A stretch of DNA of 64,000 bases from Meconema thalassinum. Lineage: Eukaryota > Arthropoda > Insecta > Orthoptera > Tettigoniidae. The translations under genes and the position numbers were made by a program. How positions within the stretch are numbered: the stretch's first letter is position 1; every line of letters starts with the position of its first letter. The stretch spans positions 366,903,387 to 366,967,386 of the forward strand of contig OX336388.2 in NCBI GenBank assembly GCA_946902985.2. The letters run 5' to 3'. The notes beneath the pieces are model-generated. The model was not told where the DNA came from and made no database searches. It worked only from the letters and a program-made list of their open reading frames with translations. Shown here piece after piece: positions 11,051 through 22,180 of the stretch.

Positions 11051-12559
11051 AACAAGAACTATACAGCCTATTTTCATATATCCTACTTATGTTAATTGCC
11101 ACTATCAACATACACAAATTCGGTTTGATTGCTATAATAGATTCGTAGATATTGAGAACCGACTAAATATTTCGGATGTTCGCCATGTTGGATTTTATAT
11201 ATGTAGGTCCTAGAGTTATGTACTGTTAAATGCAGATTATTGTGAACGTGTAGTATTCAAATTTCAATCGCATAATTACGACACAAGAAGTAACAAGGAG
11301 ATTTAAAAAATTTTCACAGCTGCCATCTTGAGGTTATGGAAAAAATTGAAATAAATGAGATGCCAGTGGATTAACATTCGTATAAGGATTTACTGTACCA
11401 AGTTTCACTGCACGCGGATGGTTAAATTGCAAGAAACGTCCATGTGAATATTTATAATTCACGTCACCGCCATGTTGGATTTGTAATCACCAGGTTATTT
11501 AAAGTCCTATAGGTGAACTTAAGTTCATAGCCCCTATGAACATAACAAAATTCAGTTTGATTGCTATAATAGATTCGTAGATATTCAGAGCCGTGTAAAT
11601 ATTTCGGATGGTTGCCATGTTGGATTGTTAAATGTATAGGCCATAGAGTCATGTACCATTAAAGGAAAATGATTGCGTAGGTTCATTATTCAAACTTTCA
11701 CTTCGATCGCATGACTACATCACAATAAATAAAATCTTAATTTTAAAATTCGCACTGCCGCCATCTTGAGGTCATGTAAACAATTGAACTAAATTAGATA
11801 CCAGTGGATTACAATGTGTATAAATATTTACTGTGCCAGGTTTCAGTGCGCTTGGAACATTAAATCGCGAGAAATGTCTATTTAAAATTTTCAAATTCGC
11901 TTGGCCGCCATGTTCGTTTTGTAGTTAAGCGGATTTTGAAAGTCTTATAGATGGACTTCCAGTATTGCCCTTTATCTCCGTACAAAATTTCAGGGTTTTA
12001 CCGCTAATAGTTTCAGAGATATAGAATGCCGGTGAAATATTTCGCACATCCGCCATCTTGTGATTATGTAAACAATTGAACGAAGTTAGATGTCGGTGCA
12101 TTACAATGTATATGAACATACACTGTACCAAGTTTCATTGCGTTTGGTTGGTCAAATCGCGAGGAACGTCTATTTAAAAGTCGCAAATTCGCTTGACCGC
12201 CATGTTGGTTTTGTAGTTACCAGGTTTTCAAACGTCACATAAGTGAAATTATAGTAGTTCCCTCTATCACCATAGAAAATGTCAGGGTAATATCGGTAAT
12301 AGTTTCGGAGATATTGAATGCTGGTGAAATATTTCGCACAGCCGCCATGTTGGATAGGTGAGTCGTAACAAAATTTGAAGGGCACGGTCGAGGTCGCCGG
12401 GAATAGTGCTATGAACTTTCCGAATTTCATTGAAATCGCTCCAGCCGTTTAGATTTTATTATGGAGGGACACACACACGAATCACACACACACACGCACA
12501 CACACACGGACAAAAGGTGATCTCATAGGCCTATTTTCTCAAAATTGAAAATAGGCTAA
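11051..12559 (+). mobile_element. HINE/Helentron-like element A1 with ~290-bp tandem repeats
   Basis: The 5' end carries CAGCCTATTTTC and the 3' end GAAAATAGGCTAA, which are inverted copies of each other. The last 35 bases form a hairpin with stem GCCTATTTTC / GAAAATAGGC. The interior is a set of diverged tandem units with GCCGCCATGTTGGA and CCATCTTGAGG motifs, followed by a CA microsatellite. A second copy is at 28230-29750. There is no coding capacity. The start is shorter than in A2, lacking about 13 bases of the head. Confidence 0.65.
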
Positions 12560-13962
12560 AAATAAGAGACATGATTATGAATGATCCCTAGTGAATGCAA
12601 TATATATTTACATAGTTGCACACTTGACTATTGACTAGAGAGTCCATCCGGCATCTTGATGAAACAGTCGTTCTCCTATCGCAAGCATGATAGCTTGACG
12701 TGTTACCTTTGACAAGCATGGTCCTGAACAATGTCAAAACGTGCTTGACATAATCGAGGAATATCAGTATTATTTAACTCAATCTCATACATAAGGATAC
12801 GCGTTTGCGTGCAGTATAACTGCTGAGTGCATTTGAAACCATCAGAAATAGTAAATTCTGAATATTTGTGAAATTTCAAGTACCATCTAATACAGGCATT
12901 GAGCACACTGCCAAACCACGTTTTCATAAGTGCAGCGAAATTTATAGAACAGTGCAGAAGAGTGAAGGACAGTTTACGTGTGAATTTAAAGTAAACCAGT
13001 TTTTAGTGTGTACTGTAGCACAAGCTACAAGATTTAAATTCTGTGAGCGGAAAACCAATGGCCTTTATAACTTGCTAACCGCTACACCAGTGCAAATTCA
13101 GTGCAATAGCTATTTGAGGCGTAACAGTAAATTCATTGCAACCAAATCTCACGGCATCATGGCATTATTAACGCACATTTATTTTACAGAAGAAATGCCA
13201 ATTATTCATTCAACTATAACTGTAGAGATGGAGTAACAAACCCCATAGGATGGCGGGGTTTAGCGATGGTTGGATTGCACTGCAAATGGTTTAGTGATGG
13301 TTGGATCGCATCACTAATGGTCTAGCGACGGTTGTATCGCACTACAAACGGTTTAGCGATGGCTGGATCGCACTATTAAGCAAGCACGTGAACTACAGGT
13401 ATTCCAAATACTTGCCTAACTTGCTATTTAATCCATGCAAGAAAATATGAAGAGCACACGTGAGTCAGGCGGATTGCCGAACATATTTTTATGTACGATC
13501 CTGTTTTTGTGGATTATATTAGTTATGACCTTACGACGCACATTCCTAGGTAGGCTTTATTGATAACGTGTACTCTTAATGGTGGAGGAACAACAAAATA
13601 TCGTCTAATTTGCACTTGCTGAGGATTAATGCATTTTCCAACAGTTTTTGTAGATAACGTTTTAATATAACTTCGACAGAGCATCGAACCAACACACTTT
13701 AGCGTGTAGGAATTGTGACACAGACATGTCTCAATAGTTGTACTTTATTTGAGCAGTGAAACTCAACAACCAGCTGTTGGCCGTGAAGGAAGCCCATGCC
13801 ACACATTATTTTGTTTACTTTTGACCTTGTAAACGCGACGACAGCGCACTCTTTTCTTTATTAAATTACATAGAAGGTAGTGGACCCATTGAATATCGGA
13901 CATTACTACCTGAAAACCCGATTATGCAGTGTGGAGAAGTGAAGCAAATAACAGTATTAATT
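12560..13962 (+). other. 3' internal region of element 1
   Basis: The only sizeable frame, 12868-13236, starts at GTG and encodes about 122 residues with several Cys but no domain I recognise. A minisatellite lies at 13256-13380. A purine-rich stretch near 13932-13945 (GTGGAGAAGTGAAG) could be the polypurine tract. Confidence 0.5.
13256..13380 (+). repeat. ~36-bp minisatellite
   Basis: About three and a half copies of a unit containing GGTTTAGCGATGGTTGGAT and CGCACTA follow one another with a few substitutions. Confidence 0.8.
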
Positions 13963-15622
13963 TGACAAGCAGACGACTGCCAAATCAGCTATGAATTGCA
14001 ACATTATAAGATGAGCTGAGAAAGCTATCTTGGGTTCGAAAGAACGGGTTATTTTATAGGTCTGTAATCAAAAGACACTGGTTTATAATACTAGATTTCC
14101 AGACATTAGGCGCCTGATATATAAGTAAATGAAACACCTTTATATACATTCAGAGTATACAGCTATTGTGACAGCGCTATTAAACCTTATCCTCAAGCTT
14201 GGATTGTGTAGATTTAAACAGCACTATGTTATGTTAAAAAGCACTACAGCGGTAGGATATGATTACCCCTAGACACAAGTACAAGTTTTAGTACTTTTTG
14301 GGCTGGTAACGTGTACGACTTTTGTCACGTCATTACAGCGGATTATCAATGGATCAGTGGTATTGATCAGCACACAGATGTGTGATTTGAGGTTGTGGAA
14401 TTGATTTTTCTTCCTAATATGTGTTTGTATTGGATGTTTGGTACACCAATTGTTTACACTACACGAGTTTAACATGGTCATTAAAAATGCAATGGAACTG
14501 ATAGGACTCAACTAATCTGATAAATATAAACGTAATGATCAAATATCAGGATTTTCAATTAAAACTGAGTATAAACCAAAAGCTAGGAACTCTAATAAAA
14601 TTTAACCAAACCTATGAACTTATATGAACCTGGATGACCACAACTTAGATTTGCTTCTTCGATTATTTTTAAATACAAATATAGATTCCCCTATAGAGCG
14701 ACGACAGTCAGTAGTTACGTGTCTAAACGCGGTAACTAACTGATAATGCGAAGTTAGACATGTTTTACTCATGCTATCGCCGACGTAACTTTTCTCTCCC
14801 AACACAAACATGACTCAAGTTCACAAACAGTGGATTTGCGAGGTAGGAAGGTAACTGCAGTGGCGCCCATTGCGCACATAATTTAAGAGTGTTTACATAT
14901 TATACATTTGTGTTGTAATTAGGCTAGATTTTTCATACTTTCCGTTAGGATCAGAATGTGCATAGCTTTAGCTTGGAAATAAATTCTGGATGAAACGCTT
15001 CTCGTTTACGTCGTTGCTACCATTATTAACGTACGATAGGCATTAGATTAAATGATTTTAACGTTAAATGTCACCTTCATAGCGTAGCCTTAAACTTATT
15101 GTGCTTTAAATGTAATTAATATCTTGCATTGTAAACAAGTAAATAACTCACCTTGCTCTAGAATCATTCTTGTACTATTACTATTATTGAATCTCCGAAG
15201 TAATTGGATAGGGAAAATCTACGTGTCATTCTCTTAGAATGCATTCTTTTTTTTTTTTTTTTTTCATTTTTGCGTAGGACTTCGAGAGGCTTAATTTGTT
15301 AGGATTATCGCACGGAGACGACTTACATTATTATGAACATTGTTAGCACGAACACGCCGTTTTTACCTCTCGGATGTAGTGATTTAAATGTAAGCCTTGC
15401 CTCTTTATTGTATTTGTTGAGCTTGTATTCCTCTGGACTGGTATAGTTTTTTTCATTCCTTACACCCGACACCCCCCCCCCCCCACCGAGTACAGTTTCT
15501 TGAGTGCTTTCCCAGACCAAGAATGCATTCCTTCCTGACCTATATGTCTTCCTGGGAGATGGGGGTTTCGGAAGGGTCATTTAAGGTCGATGGCTCCCCG
15601 GATTCCTCGTCAATCGGGCACA
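13963..15622 (+). repeat. 3' LTR of element 1
   Basis: Matches the 5' LTR at 6129-7819. It ends GGGCACA at 15616-15622. Divergence from the 5' copy looks larger than for elements 2 and 3, so this is probably the oldest of the three LTR insertions. Confidence 0.85.
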
Positions 15623-16320
15623 CTACAGAAGAATCAAGTGACGAATGAACATTAGACATTTCGTTATTATTAACGGGAATGAGATTAATGAGGACATTAC
15701 TTGACGAATGGACGTTTTCTTTTTATTTGTAATAGGAGAAATAGGCATAATAGTCAATATGTCTCTATTTCCATGGTTTTCTAGAGAAATAATATTGTTT
15801 TCGTGTGTGAAGTATGTTTACTAAAACTACATCGTTAACAGGACTGTAAAATGACATTTTGTTATAAAGAAATTGTGTGTTTTTAACGATTTTTTTTTAA
15901 TTTTTAGAAAATAAATGTTATTATTTGTGCTATTTCGTTGTTCTATGTTTAATAACAATTTAATATACGTTTTTAATGTGGATGATTTTACATACAGTGA
16001 TTTTGTCAATTCCCTCAAATAAGTTGTTACAAGATTACTTGACTGAAAGTCTCATTAATATTCATATGTTATCCAGTTTTAAATAATATGTTTACCACTG
16101 TCATAAACGATAATATACACATCCAAATCGTGATTTTTACTGCCGAAAATGGATGATTCTTTTGTTGATTTCGGTCATTTTTTACACCTCCCCTTACCCC
16201 TCACCCCTATATATTTACCCCTGAAGATCGTACTCTTAAGACGATGCCAGAAATGAATTCAGAGACCTCGAAAACGGTATATTGCCAACGTTTAAGAGAA
16301 TCCCAGCACTATTAACGAAG
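15623..16320. other. Unassigned AT-rich stretch
   Basis: I find no gene, terminal repeat or SINE head here. A pyrimidine-rich patch lies at 16180-16220. Confidence 0.5.
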
Positions 16321-16324
16321 TTAT

Positions 16325-16615
16325 TAATTTTTTCCATAGAATTGGGATTCGACACACTGTGCGCCCTTGAGCGACCTGCGTGCTGGGTTGAGAGATGGAA
16401 TGGATGAAGATGAATGCAACTAAGCAGGGGTGGGGAAGGAAGCGGCCGCGGCCTGTCAGAAGGTCCCGTCCCAGCATTTACCTGGTGTTGAAAATGGGAA
16501 ACCACGGAAAACCATTTCATGGACGGCCGATGGTAGGGCTCGAACCCACGCGTCTACCGAGTCAGCAGAAAGCTTAGCCCCATGACCTAACACTGCGCTT
16601 TAGCGAACGTAGCCA
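16325..16615 (-). mobile_element. tRNA-derived SINE, minus strand
   Basis: Read on the minus strand, the element has a B-box GGGTTCGAGCCC (near 16540) preceded by ACTCGGTAGACGCG, a body with GGTTTTCCGTGGTTTCCCA, and an A-rich tail near 16330. The same family, in plus orientation and with a clear target duplication, is at 17280-17562. Confidence 0.75.
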
Positions 16616-16842
16616 CCGCTGTCGGTAGTCTTTTGATGAAAGCTTAATTTCCTTGCTTTGTTACTTCCATTATGCACGGAGCCCGACTCATTACAGGAGT
16701 CACATTTCCCTTTATTCAATACCTATGCGGATGCACTACTATTTCGTGCTGTGTCCATTTTTTTTGCATATCATGCCTTTCAGGACAGATAAACATTGTA
16801 CGATAGCACCATGCGAATGCGGGGGAAATTCACCTAGATATT

Positions 16843-17705
16843 TTCCAAAGAGTTGGATATAGCTCTGAATGAGACTTCTAGGATTATATCTGGGTGTCTT
16901 AAACCAACACCACTTCAGAAGACCTACCCTCTTATTGGAATTTCTCCACCTCATGTCCGAAGAATGGTAGCAGCAGCATCTGAGAAGAAACGGCAAGAAA
17001 CTGATTCAAGGCATCCACTTTTCGGCCAACAACCGGCCCGACAGAGACTTAAGTCCAGAAACAGCTTTTTGATGGGAGTAACAGCCCTCGAAGGCTCACT
17101 AGAAGCTGCCCGTGTGAAGATATGGAAGACAGAGATCACAGACCCAACTATTCCTCTATCAGATAAACTTGCCATATGGAATTTGGAAATCATTGAACAG
17201 GCTGAGGACGGGGGTTTCACGCTGCAAGAACAATCTCAATAAATGGAACATGCTCGTCAACAATGATGAGTTCTGTGACACCGACAGTAGGGACCAAGCT
17301 CTCTGCTGACTCGGTAGACGCGTGGGTTCGAGCCCCACTGTCGGCTGTCCTTGAATTGGTTTTCCGTGGTTTCCCATCTTCAACACCAGACAAATGCTGG
17401 GACAGTACCTTCTGAGAGGCCATGGCCGCTTCCTTCCACATCCTTGCCCAGTTTCATTCATCTTCATCCATTCCATCTCTCATCCCGACGAGCAGGTCAC
17501 CCACGGGCGTCGACTAGAAAGACCTGCACTCGGCCTCTCAGGAGGCTACACGACAAAAAAAAAGTTCTGTGACTGCAGTATGTTACAAGATCCAGAACAC
17601 CTGCTGATCTGCGCCTTGATGGAGGACATATGTTCAAAAGACGATCTTTTGGCTGCAATTGCTAATGCTAAAACTGTTGCTACTTACTGGCAAAATCGAA
17701 TTTGA
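16843..17705 (+). pseudogene. C-terminal fragment of Jockey-type reverse transcriptase, split by a SINE
   Basis: The frame encodes the post-RT C-terminal region seen in Jockey-clade proteins (VDIALN, SRIISGC, TYPLIGISPPHVRR). It drifts out of frame before the SINE. After the SINE it resumes with a Cys/His-type motif CDCSMLQDPEHLLIC and ends YWQNRI. The catalytic RT core and the endonuclease are absent because of 5' truncation. The minus-strand copy at 26391-27947 supplies the same tail without the SINE. It cannot be functional. Confidence 0.88.
17280..17562 (+). mobile_element. tRNA-derived SINE nested in the Jockey LINE
   Basis: The insert is flanked by exact 11-bp copies of AGTTCTGTGAC (17269-17279 and 17563-17573). 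It has an internal promoter B-box GGGTTCGAGCCC, a body with GGTTTTCCGTGG, and a poly-A tail at its end. Removing it rejoins the LINE coding sequence. Confidence 0.92.
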
Positions 17706-17896
17706 TTTGGACACGGAAAATAAATAAACCTAGATATTCTCAGCTACATGGAAAAGCATATGTTCATGGATAAGTTGACGATAATCTTACTTTGAGCTTC
17801 ATTGAACCTTTCAAACGCCGTTTTACTTTCCTGCCTGGCGACAAGACATTTGTGAAACCCATTCTCTTCCTTCTCCATACGTTTCTATTCGCGATA

Positions 17897-17958
17897 TTAG
17901 GGGCAAATGACCTCGTAGTTCTGCCCCTTAAAACAACAATAACAAAGTAACTAACTCC
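17897..17958 (+). mobile_element. 62-bp mini-retroposon
   Basis: The segment lies between exact copies of ATTCGCGATA (17887-17896 and 17959-17968). It consists of a small stem-loop (GGGGCA paired with TGCCCC), then TTAAAACAACAAT and a short tail. A 56-bp relative is at 25168-25223. Confidence 0.75.
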
Positions 17959-18102
17959 ATTCGCGATAATTATTTACACTTTTCAAAGTACTCTACAGCA
18001 TTATACGAAAGAAATAAAATCGCAACGAAATAATCCGTACGTAACTCAGAGCTTATGCTCTTATAGCAATGTATAGGTGACGCTGCTGACCTAGAATACA
18101 TA

Positions 18103-18293
18103 GAAAGGAAGCTTGTAGTATAACGTGACCGTTAATCTAGAGATCATGAGCCACGGGACCTCCTTTTTACGTGGAATCCGAACCACAGGACATGGCATTT
18201 CACTTCGAAAATCTCACATGCATTGACCGGGAATCGAATCCGGACCGCCTTAGTGAGAGGCATACAGCTAGACCGCTGAGCCACCACGCCCCT
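18103..18293 (-). mobile_element. tRNA-derived SINE, minus strand
   Basis: Exact 13-bp duplications CCTAGAATACATA flank it (18090-18102 and 18294-18306). On the minus strand it begins with an A-box-like GTGGCTCAGCGGT and has a B-box GGATTCGATTCC. The sequence then departs from a tRNA fold, so it is not a tRNA gene. Confidence 0.85.
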
Positions 18294-18320
18294 CCTAGAA
18301 TACATATACAACAAACATTG

Positions 18321-18718
18321 TCGGTCTCATTGCGTAGCATTCTTGTCTGTCATCGCGGGGGCCCGGGTTTGATTCCCGGCTCTACCAAGAAATTTAATTC
18401 TGATCTGAGGGCTGGAACGGGGTACACTCAGCCTCTTGAGGCAAACTAAGGAGAGGCGGGTTTGATTCCTACCGCAGCCATATTACAAGTGGTATTCCGT
18501 GGTTTTCCACTTCTACTCCAAGCAAATGCCGCGATGGTACTTATCTCTATGCCATGGCCCCTTCCTTCCCAAATCCTCACCTGAATTACAAATACACACA
18601 CTAATACAGCCATCATAGTATCGCAGGTTATCAGACAAAATTCCAAACTCACCCAAGTACACGGGCATAAATTACCACGATGGCCCAGCCTCTCCAATAA
18701 AATAACAACAAAGACGAC
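18321..18718 (+). mobile_element. tRNA-derived SINE, plus strand
   Basis: The head has GTAGCATTC and a B-box GGGTTTGATTCCC (near 18366). The body shares the GTGGTTTTCCACTTCTACTC region with the other SINEs here. It ends in an AAC-rich tail near 18715. A short AACATTG flank repeats on both sides. Confidence 0.7.
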
Positions 18719-18878
18719 GAACATTGGTTGGCATGGTTACCATGACGCTAATTCCAGTTAGAACCATCAGCCCAAAGACATATTATTCATCTTAAGACAG
18801 TTGTCATGACTAGAGACCGGGTTCTTAGATATTTACCTATTATTTCCTTACATTTAAATACAATAATACATAATACCA

Positions 18879-19895
18879 GCGGCTACGGTGGCGTAGTTGG
18901 TAGCATGCTGAACTGCTGTGCCCAAGATGGCGGGTTCAAACCCGGCTGAAGTCGCCGGATTTTTTAAGGGGACACATACAGCTAAAGCAGCCAAAACAAT
19001 AACTATTTTAATATTATAACTGTGCCTGTCATAAATCTTGTTCAACCTTCACCATTTCCCTGATATCTCCCGTGTTTATAGGAATTTTTGGAGTTTTCTT
19101 TTTTAAATGTGGGTGTTAAACCTTCTGCTACAAAATGAATCTCGCATATTTTCACATTATTAATTAAGTAATTAATTAAGCGTCATTATTTCCATTTTTC
19201 TGAGCAAACAAAAAAAAATGTTAACGTTTCATAGAAAGACTTATTAAGGTCACAACGGTTTTGAGTGAGATTCATTTTGTAGCAGAAGGTTTAACACCCA
19301 CATTAAAAAAAAGAAAACTCCAAAAATTCCTATAAACACGGGAGATATCAGGGAAACGGTGAAGGTCAGCACAAAACAAGAACCAAATTTTGAAAAAAAT
19401 TATAAAAATTATTACCATTTGAATTTTGAACATGTTTAACTTTGCTTCTAATAGCAAGGTGTGTGTGTTTCCTTGGAAATGTATATCATTGTTGTACAAG
19501 ATTTATAACAGGGACAGTATTAATATTAAAATCGTTATTGTTGTGGCTCCTTAAGCGGTATGTGCCCCCTTAAGAGCGTTAAAAATCCTTCAGTATACCT
19601 CCTTTCGGAGAGGAAGTAAAGCCGGCGGTCCTATGTGACATGTAAAAGATCCTTTCACAGACTAAACTTGTGTAAAGCTAAATTGTTAGGTTATATCTGG
19701 TCGGAACGCTCTATCAAAGTTCCAACGTTCACCACTAGGTATCATTGATATATGGTGGCGAAAGTTGGAACTACTTGAAATTGAACGGAAAATGTTGCTC
19801 ACCCTAAGGGTGTGCGCTGGAAGCAGCTACAAACTCAGGCGAGCCGAACATGTCCTCGTGCACCCCCGGCACAAGGAGCCATACGATAGATAAAT
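18879..19895 (+). mobile_element. tRNA-derived SINE split by a MITE
   Basis: The tRNA-like head (18879-18963) has an A-box TGGCGTAGTTGG and a B-box GGTTCAAACCC. The body resumes at 19574 and ends near 19895 with the tail GGCACAAGGAGCCATACGAT. The 3' part from GAAGCAGCTACAAACT is shared with the SINEs at 38367 and 40982. The interruption is the TTAA-flanked element at 18968-19569. Confidence 0.7.
18968..19569. mobile_element. TTAA-flanked MITE with long terminal inverted repeats
   Basis: TTAA borders both ends (18964-18967 and 19570-19573). The termini are GGGGACACATAC and GTATGTGCCCCC, and the inverted arms run for about 180 bp each. The right arm carries an extra segment of about 125 bp (19371-19495). 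The TTAA duplication suggests piggyBac-like mobilisation, but the terminal bases are not the usual CCCT, so that is an inference. Confidence 0.82.
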
Positions 19896-20052
19896 AATTA
19901 AATACCTATCCGAATCACACTCATAAGAGTCATATTAATGAAGTAGTACCTAAGAAAACGTAAAAGATATGTGAGTACCTAAGAATACCTAATTGCAGTT
20001 TTGTTCCATTTATTGTAGTTTATTTGAATTGTTAGTGCATAATGTTTAAAAG

Positions 20053-22180
20053 CAAGATGTTCAGTAAAGAACATATAGCCTACTTTCTCCTAAATGCATG
20101 GGTATTGTTATAACTCTTTGTCCTTTTCAAGGAGTATAATTGAATGTTGGTTGTAGTATCTTGTTGAAATACAATGTGCTATAGGGATATTAAACATGAA
20201 TATGAGGTGCCCTTTGCTAGTGCTACCTCTGTAAAAAAAAATCATTCAATTCGGTTTCACCGTGTTTGAATTGATCCGGGGAATGGATTTGCACACATAC
20301 ATGGCCGCTATTTGCAAACTATTTGGCTGATGACCTAGTAGTCAGTCATAAGATGCTTTCCACAAATAGGCATGTTGTTGCAAAATCCGGTAGAGATCAA
20401 ATTATTAGGATGGTCGAAATTTGATTTCAGCTTTCAACAATTGGGAGGCCGTCATTCCGTTTCCGTCAAGATGGCGGCGATATAAAACATGACACTGAGG
20501 TGCCTTTTGCTAGTGCTACATCTGTACCAAATTTCGTTCAATGCGGTTTCACCGTGTTTGAATTGATAGGGGGAATCGATTTGCACACATACTTGGCCAC
20601 CATCTGCAAACTATTGGGCTGATGATCTAGCAGTTTGGTCAGAATATGCTTCCCACATAAAGATTTGTTGTTGCAAAATTTGGTAGAGACTAGATTATTA
20701 GGTTGGTCGTAATTATATTTTAACCTTTAATATTTGGGTGGCCGCGATTACGTTTCCGTCAAGATGGCGGTGATATAAAACATGACACTGAGGTGGCCTT
20801 TTCTAGTGCTACCTCTGTACCAAATTTCGTTCCATTCGGTTTCACCGTGTTCGAATTAATAGGGGGAATCGATTTTCACACAAAGCTGGCCGCCATCCGC
20901 AAAATATTAGGCTAATGACCTATTAGTTTGGTCAAAGGATGCTCCCTCCATAATGTTATGTTGATGCAAAATTTGGTAGAGATCGGATGATTAGGTTAAT
21001 CGTAATTTGATTTAAGCTTTGAATATTTGTGTGGCCGCCATTACGTTTCCGTCAAGATGGCGGTGATATAAAACATGACACTGAGGTGCGTGCCCTTTGC
21101 TAGTGCTACCTCTGTACCAAATTTCATTCCATTCGGTATCACCGTGTTCGAATTAATAGGGGTAATCGATTTTGACACAAAGATGGCCGCCATCCGCAAA
21201 CTATTAGGCTAATGACCTATTAGATTTGTCAAAGGATGCTTCCTCCATAAAGGTATGTTGCAAAATTTGGTAGAGATCGGATGATTAGGTTAGTCGTAAT
21301 TTGATTTCAGCTTTGAACATTTGTGTGGCCACCATTACGTTTCCGTCAAGATGGCGGTGATATAAAACATGACACTGAGGTGCCCTTTGCTAGTGTTACC
21401 TCTGTACCAAATGTCATTCCATTCGGTTTCACCGTGTTCGAATTAATAGGGGTAATCGAGTTTGACACAAAGATGGCCGCCATCCGCAAACTATTAAGCT
21501 AATGACCTATTAGATTTGTCAAAGGATGCTCCCTCCATAAAGGTATGTTGTTGCAAAATTTGGTAGAGATCGGATGATTAGGTTAGTCGTAATTTGATTT
21601 AAGCTTTGAACATTTGTGTGGCCGCCATTACGTTTCCGTCAAGATGGCGGCGATATAAAACATGACACTGGGGTGCCCTTTGCTAGTACTACCTCTGTAC
21701 CAAATTTCGTTCTATTCGGTTTCACCGTGTTCGAATTAATAGGGGCAATCGATTTTCACACAAAGATGGCCGCCATCCACAAACTGTTATGCTTATGACC
21801 TATTCGTTTGGTCAAAGGATGCTGCCCCCAAAAAGGTATGTTGTTGCAAAATTTGGTGGAGATCGGATGATTAGGTTAGTCGTAATTTGATTTAAGCTTT
21901 GAACATTTGTGTGGCCGCCATTACGTTTCCGTCAAGATGGCGGCGATATAAAACATGACACCGAGGTGTCCTTTGCTAGTGCTACTTTTGTACCAAATTT
22001 CGTTCAATTTGCGCTCACCGTGTTCGAATTGATAGGGGGGACACACATTCAGAGTACACACACACACACACACTCAGACTCACACACATACACACACACA
22101 CAGACAGACACATTTTTTTTCGCCCTGTAGTGATCTCATAAGTCTACTTTCATTTTTTGCAAAAATCGAAAGTAGGCTAA
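20053..22180 (+). mobile_element. HINE/Helentron-like element B1 with ~292-bp tandem array
   Basis: The head CAAGATGTTCAGTAAAGAAC is followed by TAGCCTACTTTC (20076-20087), whose exact inverse complement GAAAGTAGGCTA is at 22168-22179. The 3' end folds into a hairpin with stem CTACTTTC / GAAAGTAG. Inside are six to seven units of about 292 bp, each with GATATAAAACATGACACTGAGG and usually AAGATGGCGG. A CA/CAGA microsatellite precedes the 3' hairpin. There is no coding capacity. A near-identical family member is at 32417-34870. Confidence 0.72.

Larger units (their letters stand above)
6129..15622 (+). mobile_element. LTR retrotransposon 1 (Ty3/Gypsy-like, gag only, pol absent)
   Basis: Direct repeats of about 1.7 kb bound an interior of 6.1 kb. 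The interior starts with a tRNA primer-site-like sequence at 7838 and a broken gag at 8315-10696. After gag I find no protease, RT, RNase H or integrase motif on either strand. About 1.5 kb of the interior is a later HINE-like insertion (11051-12559). The repeat ends GGGCACA, like LTR element 3, and the gag is related to that of element 3. No clear target-site duplication is visible, so the exact 5' end is uncertain. Confidence 0.78.
16843..17727 (+). mobile_element. 5'-truncated Jockey-type LINE with target-site duplication
   Basis: The insert is bounded by the 11-bp duplication ACCTAGATATT (16832-16842 and 17728-17738). It holds only the 3' end of the LINE: the C-terminal part of the RT protein and a short 3' UTR ending GGACACGGAAAATAAATAA. 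A SINE is nested inside at 17280-17562. A longer copy lies on the minus strand at 26391-27947. Confidence 0.9.

Noticed and set aside
12868..13236. 122-residue frame that might be an env gene of element 1
   Set aside because: It starts at GTG, has no signal peptide or membrane segment, and no recognisable motif.
18879..18963. tRNA gene with clear A and B boxes
   Set aside because: The acceptor stem does not pair and the sequence continues into a SINE body.
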